Assembly: GCA_001584585.1 (NCBI GenBank)
Contig: LSYV01000057.1
Coordinates: 219,867-264,484 of the forward strand
Reading direction: 5' to 3'
DNA from: Gonium pectorale
Taxonomy: Eukaryota > Chlorophyta > Chlorophyceae > Chlamydomonadales > Volvocaceae
Length of the DNA stretch: 44,618 bases
Shown in pieces: positions 33,205 to 42,782 of this stretch; position 1 is the first letter of the stretch, and each line of letters starts with the position of its first letter. The translations under genes were made by a program, and so were the position numbers. The notes beneath the pieces were generated by a model. The model saw only the letters and a program-made list of their open reading frames with translations. It searched no databases and was not told the DNA's origin.

Positions 33205-36200
33205 ATGGCCGAGGGGATACAGGTCATCGGCGCTGGCTTTGGCCGCACCAGCACGCTCTCGTTAAAGACGGCGCTGGATGTGTTAGGTTACAAGACGTTC
33301 CACATGAAGGAGGTGCGACGATCGGGCAGGCGCGCGGCGCAGGGTGGACCCCCAACCCATGCGCCGGTCATACCGCGGGTTGTGGGGCGCTTGTCGGGGC
33401 GCCTACCTGGGACCGGGGGCGCCCCCCTACGTTCATCTGCCTCTTGCCGACATGGCATTCACGATCCCCACAGGCGATCGGGCCGTAAAGGCAGACGATC
33501 CGCACTCGCTGTGGGAGGCGAGGGAAGGGCAGGGTGGGGGCAACCACTCCCTGCCATGGATGCCGCGTGGCGGTGTCTATCGTGGGAACCACCGCCATCC
33601 GCGTGCCATGCAGCGGGCATGCAACGTATCCCGCCGCGCTTGACGCGCGCCCGGCCGCCACGTATGCTCAGGAGCACGGCCGCAGCAGCGAGCAGGCTTG
33701 GCCGGGCGTGTGTTGCGTATGCGTGTCGGAGTGCAGAAGTCAGGTCTAAGGAAAAGCTAGCAAATGCATCCTGGCCGACAGCCCGTGAACCCAACAAAAT
33801 GAACCCCTAGCAACTTGGCAGGGCGTGTGTGCGGGTGGCCGCGGGAGCGAGCCGAGCGCGGCTCCTGCGGGCCCCTGGCGCCGCTGCGCCCCGAGCGCCC
33901 GCTCTCGCCTCGCTCCGCGCCGCACAACACAGCCGTCCTTGCACCTGCGGGGGCTCCTGCACGCGATGCCGGGTGGCGGCCGGCCTCCCCGCTGACAGGA
34001 AGGCGCCATCGCGCCTTCGGAACATCATGCAGCCGCCGACAACAACACCGCCCGTTGCTGACGCCTATCGCCTGCGGGTGTGGGCAACTCGCCTCCAACG
34101 CTGCTGGGGCGTCCACCGCGCGCTGCGCACATGCGTCCATCCAACTCGACACGCCATTGCGCAACCCGGGCCCCAGCACCCGAATAGTTTGGGTATGTTT
34201 CCCTACCGCGACAACGACTTCTGTCCTCGTGGCGGCGTGCCACCGCCGACGGTGGAGTGGCGGGACGTCCACCGGCCGAGGACGGCNNNNNNNNNNNNNN
34301 NNNNNNGCTGTGGATCCAGGCGGCCCGCAACCAGGCGGCTGGGCGGCCCATCGATTGGCAGCCCATCTACGGGCCGGGCGGCTACACGGCGACGGTGGAC
34401 TGGCCCTCCGCCCGCTTCTACAAGGTGAGGACCACGAGGGCGGAAAGGAGGAGAAGGGGGCTGCGGTACCGTATGCGTGTGTAGGGGGAGGGGGCGGTAG
34501 GTGGCTGGGGGGATCGTGCAAGAGGGGGTGGGGTGGCAGGGCGGGGAACTTGACGGAAACGCGTGCGAGCCCTTGCAGCGCCGGCTCACTCGAGTGCTGC
34601 CGCCGGCGTGGGCTCCCGTTTCTACCGCCCAGCTCGCCCCGACGCCGCGCCCGCTCTGACCCCGACCGCCTTCCGGCCCTCTTCTTTGCGGTACCCTCCG
34701 GCTCTCCCCTCGCCCCGGCGGCCAATGCCCCCTGGTCCCGCCTGCGCCGCGCAGGAGCTCTTCGCGGCCAACCCGAACGCCAAGGTCATCCTGACGGTCC
34801 GCGAGTCGGCGAGCAAGTGGTACGACAGCGTGTTGGAGACGATCTGGCAGGCGGGGAAGATCGGCATGGGCGTGCGGCCGCCTCCCTACCTGGTGCCCTT
34901 CTTCCGGACCTACACCGACCACTACACCATGGTCAACGAGGTGGGTTGCAAGCGGCTGGCTCTGTGCTTTGAGCCGCCGTCCGGCCTGGTACGGCATGGT
35001 ACGGCATCTTGCCGCAATGCGCGGTTCACGTCCCAGTGAAACCGCAGCCTGAACCCGCCTCGGGCGCCGCGCCAGGGCTGAGATGGCGCCGGCGCGTGCA
35101 AAATGAGACTGAAAGATCTGGGTGGTGGTTGACGCAGCGCGGGGAATCCCTGCCGGTCCTTGATGCCGAAGGAGAGCGTCGCGCGCTCGCACGGGCGTTT
35201 AGGTATAGAACCTGCCAGCGCAGACCTGCAGATACACAGCCACGCTTGGTTTTGCGCCCGCTGACCTGACTGTCTGCTGTCATCTGGTTAGGGAAGGGTT
35301 TCGGTGGTTCTTTGCATGGGAGGTCTTGTCTGTCCCACCCTTTGTCTGCACCCTTTCTCGCCTCTCCTCCCTGTCATCTTCCCCATAGAAAACAACATGG
35401 CGTCCTGCCCCGCGCAGGTCATCTGGGGCGGCACCTTCCAGGGCCGCATTGAGGACCGCGAATACGCCATCAAGGTCAGGACGAGAAGGGCTGGCGGGGG
35501 ACGTCCCTCATCGAGTGGCTTTGCTTTGTACTTTGGAAAAACAAGAGAAATCTGCAGAGAAAGAGGGAGCCCGCCTCTACGGTCATACACGCCCGAAGGC
35601 GCGACGTTTCCAACATGGCGGGCGGGTACAGAGCAAGACATTTGACGTTCGTCCCGCCAGTAGCCTGGCCATGTGAGGGCTACGTGGGCAACCGCCCACC
35701 CCCTGCGTGCGGCATTACCTTTTGTGCTGCCTGCGCACGAGACTCGGTGCCGTACGGGAAGGAATTCCCGGATAGGGTGCGGATGTGGCCCGCTGTGGAC
35801 GGCCCGCTGTGGGGGGGGCACATCCGGCAGGCGCCCGGAACGCCCCTTGACGTACGTACGGCAGCCGGGCTCGCCGCTCACGTGTCCTCTCAGACGGCCG
35901 TATATGTTGGGCGCCCTACCTGTCACCCTCCTACCACACGTGTTGAAATGAAACAACGCATCCATGTGTATGCGCACTCTGTCGGTGACACCGCATGGAC
36001 CTCGCATGGACCTCCTTCCTCCCCACCTCCCGATGCGGCGCAGGTGTACGAGCAGCACATTGCCGAGGTGAAGCGCTCCATCCCAGCCGACAGACTGCTG
36101 GTCTTCCAGGCGCGCGAGGGCTGGGGCCCGCTCTGCCAGTTCCTCGGCCAGCCGGTCCCCGACGTGCCCTACCCCAACGTCAACGACGCGGCCGAGTTCC

Positions 36201-36382
36201 ACCGCTTCCTGGGCAAGCGCCACCGCCGGGCGCGGCTATACCGCGCGATCATCGCGGGGTGCAACGCGGCGCTGTGCACGACCGCGGCCGTGGGCGCCGC
36301 CGTGCTGGCGGGGAGAGTGGCGGCCGGGAGGAGGCCGGGGAGGGGGCGTGGGGGAAAGCCGGGGTCGCAAGGGAGCCCGTGA
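33205..36382 (+). CDS. Sulfotransferase-family protein with C-terminal membrane segment (exon 2 interrupted by a gap)
   Basis: Five plus-strand exons: 33205-33312, one ending at 34424 whose start is lost in or near the N run at 34287-34306, 34755-34940, 35418-35474 and 36044-36382 (TGA). All known junctions are phase 0, and about 268 residues are visible. The N-terminus VIGAGFGRTSTLSLKTAL is the P-loop-like phosphosulfate-binding strand of the Sulfotransfer_4 group. It is followed by YKTFHMKE, LWIQAARNQ, YTATVDWPSARFYKEL and VILTVRESASKWYDSV, where Arg and Ser would contact the 3'-phosphate of the PAPS cofactor. The last exon has DRLLVFQAREGWGPLCQFLG, then a hydrophobic segment (AIIAGCNAALCTTAAVGAAV) and a basic Gly-rich tail, suggesting a C-terminal membrane anchor. 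Known: these enzymes transfer sulfate from PAPS. The acceptor is unknown. Missing residues at the start of exon 2 are due to the gap, not proven loss. Confidence 0.85.
34287..34306. other. Assembly gap (20 N)
   Basis: A run of 20 N stands directly before the codons for LWIQAARNQ of the sulfotransferase-like gene. A round number of N usually marks a gap of unknown length, so the acceptor site and first codons of exon 2 cannot be read. Confidence 0.98.
35535..35658 (+). repeat. Dispersed inverted repeat, copy A (124 bp)
   Basis: This segment lies in the last intron of the sulfotransferase-like gene and matches the reverse complement of 37610-37732 at about 90 percent by eye. The shared core includes CATACACGCCCGAAGGCGCG and ACAGAGCAAGACAT. 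It is probably an interspersed element fragment. Confidence 0.85.
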
Positions 36383-36548
36383 GGAGAGGGTGAAGGGATC
36401 AGTGCGCGTTTTGTTGGGCGGACGGACGGGTTTTGAAAGGCTCCCAACCCCCAACTTGGGACGGGGATGGGGGTTGCTGAGGTGTGTGCAACAGGCGTTC
36501 GCCATTTTGCAGGTTGGCCGTATCTCTGGCGGCGTGAGGGCGCTTGTC

Positions 36549-36553
36549 TGTAA
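36549..36553 (+). terminator. Poly(A) signal TGTAA for the sulfotransferase-like gene
   Basis: Plus-strand TGTAA lies 167 bases after the stop codon at 36382. Confidence 0.6.
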
Positions 36554-37609
36554 CGCCGCTGGCAAGTGGCGACGCACGGCCAGAGGCGCACCTTTTACAT
36601 AGGGCCCTCAAACACAGCTATAGTGCACGAACCCCTAAACACAACGTGCGACGGCGTGTTCCAGAGCGTTTGAGTGCGTGGTTAACCCTTTACTGCTTGT
36701 TTTGTTGGTGGCGGTGCTGTCATGCAATGGCTGTGCCAGAGCCAGGCAAGGATTCCGCATGCGTGGACAACGGCCGCACCACCTCAGTACTAAATCGTAC
36801 ATGGCTGGATGACGTGTCGTTGTCCACGACGAGCACTTTGGCCGTCCAGAGTGCGCGCTTATTGCGGACAGGCCAGGGCGGACCAGGCCACAATGGCATG
36901 TTCCTGTTGCGGCAGCCATCCAAAGGTGCAAAGGGCACAAACCGGAGTGCCGCGCCCAGTCTCCATGGCGACTCGGCACGACCCGTGGGTCATTCCACTC
37001 ATTCCTATCTAGGGGCCGGAGCCCCAAAGGGAAGATGCTCTCTTGGGAACGCCCCGGCGGATGGCAAGCACCGTTTGGGCAAAAGGAATGGACAGGGCGA
37101 GCGATCGGCACTTCGGCACCCAGCACGGGTGTGTAGTATATGCGTAACGGGGGTGTATGCGTTCTGCGGTAATGGCCGATATCACCGTGCAGGTCGCAAG
37201 TCCGCCCCATACAACAATACACATGAAAGCTGCACCCTGTTTTTCCTGCACATACCCTACTGACAGCCTCCAGGCTTCTGTCGGACTGGAATAGTCAATG
37301 AAAACGAACGCAAGATGTAGGGAATGAATGTCCAGCTCAAGCACGGTGACACGTGTGGATGGTGCATCGCCATCGCCACGTCGCCAGAAAAAAAAACGTT
37401 CTGCACGTTCCGAATCACGTTGAGCCGCAAGATGCCATAGCACGAAAGGCCCATACATCGATACATGCCCGTCAAGTCAAAACGTGCCGTCGTCCTTGCA
37501 ACGCCGTCTGCGCACCCGGTGCTTGCCAACAGCCGCAACCTCGACAAATAGCGGTCCCGCGGGTGAAGTTCGACAACCCGGGTAAGCTGGTTGGCCGGTC
37601 TTTTGGGGG
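36554..37609. other. Spacer without recognised genes
   Basis: Moderate-GC sequence follows the sulfotransferase 3' end. Open frames on both strands are short and unsupported by splice sites or motifs. Nothing else was identified up to the dispersed repeat at 37610. Confidence 0.5.
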
Positions 37610-37732
37610 GCGGGACGAACGTCACATGTCTTGCTCTGTACCCGCGCGCCCTGTTGGAAACGTCGCGCCTTCGGGCGTGTATGGCCGTAGAGGCGAGCTC
37701 CCTCTATCGGTGCAGGTTTCTTTTGTTTTTGC
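37610..37732 (-). repeat. Dispersed inverted repeat, copy B (123 bp)
   Basis: Reverse-complement copy of 35535-35658, about 130 bases before the left end of the fold-back element. Roughly 11 of 123 positions differ by eye. Confidence 0.85.
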
Positions 37733-37862
37733 GCACTCACATGCAGTACGTGAAGGGCTCAGGCACCAGCGGATCGCAATCATCGGGACGAACCAGGCCG
37801 CCGATTAAATCGGGCATCCGCAACAACTCACATCGTCGTGCACGCTGACCGTCCAACGTGTG

Positions 37863-39063
37863 TCATACCTGGAGGGTGACACGGTGTGTTTTGCCGTACT
37901 GTGCAAGCTTAGTTGTGGGTAGGCACCTGAGCGTAACCCAAATCGTTCTAGTATTACATGATAGCGTCGTGTATCGTGGAGATAATCACATGTGTGCGAT
38001 CTGGTGTATGTCTGGAGATGGCGTAATCGAACGGTGGATCAGGTTGTAGGTTTGCCGGACGGATGGTGACCGCAGTGCTTAAAGGCCGGAAGCGCGCCTG
38101 TGTCGTCGCTTCTCGGCTCCTCAGACGTTACTATCGTTGTTGAGCTAGACAGCAAGCCCGGTGCGGCTCTAGGAGTTCGCATCAGTGTAAGTTTCCCCGT
38201 GCGCATTCGCCACTCGAGCCATCACCATTCTTCCCAACCGGAATACTCAGTGAGCAGGACGTCATGAACCCTGCGCGCTGCTGTTAACCCGGTGTTGCTG
38301 ATTCTCTCTCAGGCTTGTTCTTTGGAGCTGCGTGTGCGCTTTTAGCCAGCTTCCACCGCACTCCTTGCGCTGCACGCTGGGGGGGGAGTCTGCCGCATGC
38401 ACGTGAAACGCACGTTGGACTGTCAGCGTGCACGACACGTGCGTAATACGTGCATGCGGTAGACTCCGCCCCCAGCGTGCAATGCAAGGAGTGCGGTGTA
38501 AGCTGGGCGAATGCCAGAAAGGCTAAAGATGCCATATGCTTCTCGGCTGGCTGGGTCGCCGTGAGTCCTCCACAGGCGGAGAGCGCTGTGCAGATGCACC
38601 GCGCACGCACACACGCAGCTCCGACAGACAAGTCTGAGTAGGATTCAGCGACAACCGGGTTAACAACAGCGCAGAGGGTTCGTGACGTCCTGCCTCGCTG
38701 AGTATTCCGGTTTACGGTGGACGATGGTTCGAGCGGAGAATGCACACGGGGTTGCACTGATACAAGGTCCTAGAGCTGCACCGGGCTTACTGTCTAGCTC
38801 AGCGACAAGCAAGGTCTGGGGAGCCGAGAAGCGACGACACAAGCGCACTTCCGGCCTCAAGGCTCGGCAGTTGCCGTCCGTCCGGCAAACCTCCAACTTG
38901 ATCCACCGCTCGACAACGCCATATCCAGATACAAACCTCCCAACCACATTGCTCATACGACACAACATGTAATCTTAGGATAATTTGGGTTGCGCTCAAG
39001 CGTCAACCGACAACTATGCTTGCACGGTACGGTAAAACACACCGTGCCACCTCCCTGGTATGA
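37863..39063. mobile_element. Fold-back (giant inverted repeat) element, about 1.2 kb
   Basis: The left arm from 37863 (starting TCATACCTGG) matches the reverse complement of the right arm ending at 39063 over about 450 bases, at roughly 80 percent by eye. Shared stretches include CACGGTGTGTTTT, GGTTTGCCGGACGGA, GTGTCGTCGCTTCTCGGCTC and GAGCTAGACAG. A nested inner pair of 57-base arms lies at 38348-38404 and 38448-38504. The right arm carries about 100 extra bases near 38505-38605. No transposase or long conserved frame was found and no clear target-site duplication could be read at the ends. Known: long nested inverted repeats of this kind are typical of non-autonomous fold-back or MITE-like DNA transposons. 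Arm divergence suggests an old insertion. Confidence 0.8.
38348..38504. repeat. Inner hairpin of the fold-back element (57-bp arms, 43-bp loop)
   Basis: Arms 38348-38404 and 38448-38504 are reverse complements at 52 of 57 positions by my count (starting AGCTTCCACCGCACTCC). They flank a loop that itself contains CGCACGT and ACGTGCG as a further small inverted pair. A transcript crossing this would form a strong stem. Confidence 0.9.
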
Positions 39064-39562
39064 TAGCATTGCCATGCACGCAATCTTTGCAAATGTCACG
39101 CCGATGTTGCTGGGCTTTGTCGTCTGCTTGCCCGAATGTTCTCAGCGCGCCCATTCAGCCCATTCCAACCTCAACTACAATGCACCTCGCCCCTCTCCCA
39201 TTTTTGCACAACCATGCACACTCCCTGGCACACCTGCGCTCGAATGTACACCCCAACGGTATGTTCAGGCCGCCTCAGCTCCCGCATCGCCGCCATCAAC
39301 TGACGTACGCGTGCCCTACGGACAAGGGTTTCTCGGCAATCCCGCTCGGCACCGCCCTTGCAACGCCGTGTCCCCCCGCATCCTGCACAGCACCTGGGAA
39401 ATACCAACTGTACGGCACCTTGGGAACACCTGCTGTACGCGCTGCTCGCCATGCCCGGTCGTGAACGCGCGCGGCGCGGCTAACGCGTGCAGGGTCTTCG
39501 GAAGGGACAGAGCCAGCTCCCTGACGGTCATCATGACCTCGGCCGCTGGACCCTCGGCAAGA
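39064..39562. other. Spacer between fold-back element and rhodanese 2
   Basis: Half a kilobase downstream of the minus-strand rhodanese-like gene 2, presumably its 3' UTR. I found no minus-strand TGTAA here, so transcripts might end inside the fold-back element, where a minus-strand TGTAA lies at 37954-37958. Confidence 0.4.
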
Positions 39563-41051
39563 CTACGCGCGGCCAGACTGGGTGGGATAGCGCGCCGCCA
39601 CCCAGGCCGTGAAGCCGTTGTTGAGCACCCAGAACTTGGTCTTGGAGTAAGGCTTCTGCCTGGCGAACGCCTGGCAGGCGGAGAGTGCTGTGCCGCTCTC
39701 TGTGGGCCGGTGGGAGGGTTTGGGCACCGGGTTGAGTCTGCCAAGGCATGTAGAGCGCGCGTGTCACCCTTCCCCTGAGCAGAGCATGCGCCGGCGGGCG
39801 GGTGGGGGTAATACGGGGGTAATACGGAATGGGAAACGGGTCGCGTTGCGGACACCGAATCGCATACTCGGGTGGGGGGGGTGCGTAGCCCGTGATGGTG
39901 GCGGTGGTGATGGGTACAGAGGGCCGCGCGCCCCAGGGTGCCCGGTGTGCCCGGTGGGCGCTGGACCTCAGAGCCACCTGCATGTGCACACCGCGGGGTG
40001 TGTGTGTGGAGCGCACAGGACCCACCCACCTACCGCAGACGGCTTGGAGTCCCTGCCGGGGTCCTGCAGCACCGCGTGATGCGATGAAGCCCTACGATAG
40101 CCGTGATCCAGGAACCCGGGTACGATTCTCACTCAAACCCCGAGCCCTTTGCGAGCAAGGGCTCCCCGCGTGCCCGGCACGGGCACAAGCCGTTTAGGGG
40201 CTGAGCCCTGGCCGACCCGGTTTCCCCCCAGATGGGACCAATCTCCCATGGCCTCCCACGGGAGCTCATGGCTTCCGACCCGACGCACCGGTGCAGTAGC
40301 AGGCAATGTCCTTTGCCGGATCAACGCCCTTCTTGCTGTTTGGCTTCTTTGCCACCTGCGTTGCGGTGGTCGACGGCACGCTTCGTGCCCCTGGCACGTG
40401 GCTGATGAGGAACAGCGAGTTGGGCCGAACGTCCAGGAAGGTTATGTTGGCTCTGTTGCCCAGGGCGGTGACATTGCGCGATCTCCAGAGCTGGTAGAAC
40501 GACGTGAGGTTCAGCAGCTGGATGTTGGCGCTGAGCGGCGGCGCCGTGGGCGCAGCACCTGTGCAACCGCGGGCCGGTCAGTGAGCCTCTTGGCGGTGCA
40601 TGCAGCGGCGCTGCAACACGATGGCGGTCCGAAAGCACGAATGGGAGGTGCAGGGGTGCGATCGAGCGGTTGCGGGCCGGTGTGGAAAGGACAGGAGGGG
40701 AGGGGTGGGAGGACGCCCCGAAATACTTCACCAAGGAAGAGCAGGCAGGGACAACGTTGCTCCAGTGAGATTGCAACTTTAAATTTGGGTATGCCAAGAG
40801 CACACACGCGCTGGTACCACGTAAGAATGCTCCCGCCCGGAGCACGGGTTTAGCGCCCCGGCGGGTTCGCCCCGGGCGGCGACCGACTCACCCGCATGCT
40901 GTGTTAGTACAAGAGCGAATATTGCTACCTGCGATGGACGCAACAACAAATTTAGGCAGCCTGCACGCCCGCCAGTGTACTCTCAGAAACGTTAAAACAA
41001 GGCAAGTAGACTTACAGCAACACAAACAGAACGGCCGGTAAGCAAACTCAT
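39563..41051 (-). CDS. Secreted rhodanese-like domain protein, paralogue 2
   Basis: Four minus-strand exons: 41051-41016, 40928-40892, 40558-40289 and 39687-39563 (TAG), giving 468 bases and 155 residues. As in the paralogue at 31315-32528, the signal peptide (MSLLTGRSVCVA joined to VAIFALVLTQHAG) is split over two tiny exons. The second leaves one base before an exon beginning GTGC, so the gene structure is conserved. The rhodanese domain has NITFLDVRPNSLFLISHVPGA, the active-site strand DIACYCT (Cys near 111) and FWVLNNGFTAWVAARYP. N-glycosylation sequons NLT, NVT and NIT are present. The catalytic loop CYCTALSAC has Leu where the classical CRxGxR loop ends in Arg, and a second Cys two residues after the first. 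Role unknown; an extracellular or ER sulfur-relay or redox function is possible. Homology to paralogue 1 covers the whole domain at low to moderate identity. Confidence 0.85.
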
Positions 41052-42782
41052 TCTGCGAATGGCTGAACTACGAAACGAGAACGACCAGTGTACGTGTGTA
41101 TGAATTGAACATGCAATATACCACCGAATATATTGTTCAAGCTGCCAGTCCTGGCTGAAAGTTTAAGTCAGACAGCGGAGGTTACCTTATACAAAAAACA
41201 TTGTTCGTTACAACCAGTGTTCATACTATTATAAGGAATAAGGAAGAGGCTCAGTATTCGATTAATACGGTACAGTCAGTGCAGTCAGTGTGGCGGTTGA
41301 GCTGCGATCCATGTGTTTCTTTGCCGATGCATCATACGTACTATCTTAGATTGCATTGATATAAAATAATAATGGAACGTTTGTGTTGCCCGTAAATCCT
41401 CTGCCCTATTCAACCTGTCCTCAGAGCCAGCTGTTTCATCGTATGTGCGGTGCCACCCACAGCATTGGATTGCACCTTTAATTGAGCGCTTCAACTGTTG
41501 CTATCCGCTGAAAATGCATACCGGTGTGGACTCCACTTGGACCGACAGGCACACCCGTTCCTTGCCAGGGGTAATCACGACATGATTGACTTGTGCATGG
41601 CCCGAGGGACCATGGCCAGTGATCGAGTCATGTACTACCACGATCACGTGGCCTTCATTCACCGACCGCAAAGACTCCCAGGGCCCATTACAGTGGACCG
41701 AACGGAGCTGCGTGGTGGCGCGTGTTACGTCGCAACCATACGCAACACCCGTTGGAGGTGGCATCGTTCCCGGGCGCATGGCCCGCCTCGTTGAGGCAAA
41801 TGCTTCCTTTTCATGCACATCCGCGCCGCCTCAACCGAAAACTCGCGGACATCATGCTTTCTGCATAGCTGCGTTGCGGCGGACCGGCTGAAACCCCACA
41901 GCGCGGCCGTACCCAGCTTCAACACATCCAGCCGCCGGAAAGCCAACATAGTGGGATTCCAGGGTCACAACACACCAGCCGGCACCAAACCTTGTTCACA
42001 CTGTAGCCGCGCGTGCGTCAGGCGCAACGTGGCGAACGGAAAAACGCGCCCACAATCGTTGCGACGTCGGCCCTTCGCGCACACATGTACACCTGCCTGC
42101 AAACAAGAAATCACCAGCGCCCTGATTGCAGGGCCCGTAACCAAGCAAATGCTGCATCGCCGCGCGCAATCACACAAGCCAATTCATCGAACACACAGTA
42201 ACTCGGCCAGTCATTCTTTGCCAAGCGGCCCAGCCACGCCGCAAATGATACTCGCTGCACCACTCTGCCTCGCGCATACCGCAACAAGGGGCTACATCTG
42301 CGTTGCCCCTGACGACCAGGGGCTGGCCCCCGAATTCTACGATATGCAGATAGCGAGAACCGCTGCCCGCCGGTCGCCATCCTTGACGGGCAGAAATGGC
42401 CCGACATCCAAATCTCTGCCGCCTTCACCACAGGGAGCGCAGGCTGGCGTAGCCAGGGCCACTTGCAGGCCAAGAGACCGGAGGTCCTCCGTCTGTGGCA
42501 TGCAGTCAACGGCACTTTGCTCCCGCAAAGCTAACGGTCACGTCCAAGACAGCCGGGGCTGCGACAGCGCGCCACACAGCTAGGCCAGGTACGACACCGT
42601 GCAGTACGGTGGAGTGCACACAGCAAACCTCTCTAACATCACTCATAACAAGGGCGCTCAGGGTCACGGCGGCCGACCAGGCCAGCCAGTCAGACGGCAA
42701 TCAATGACAGTCTGGGTACGGCAGGGCGAACGGGGGGATCGACGGGCCGGCCGACCGCCACATCAAGACGAGGCGCCCCTCT
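41052..42782. other. Spacer: rhodanese 2 promoter and 3' region of the wall-protein gene
   Basis: The first 450 bases are the most AT-rich part of the window and should contain the promoter and 5' UTR of rhodanese-like gene 2. The rest probably includes the 3' UTR of the minus-strand wall-protein gene; a minus-strand TGTAA lies at 41688-41692. No exon with both splice support and a conserved motif was found. Confidence 0.5.

Noticed and set aside
33757..34725. A 322-codon minus-strand frame crossing the N run
   Set aside because: Antisense to the sulfotransferase-like gene, depends on reading through undefined bases, and is low-complexity.
38660..38968. About 100-codon minus-strand open frame in the fold-back arm
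   Set aside because: The equivalent frame is broken in the other arm and shows no transposase or other motif.
40080..40260. tRNA-like T-arm motif (GGGTACGATTCTC) in a rhodanese 2 intron
   Set aside because: The sequence around it does not fold into a cloverleaf and the T-loop bases do not match the tRNA consensus.
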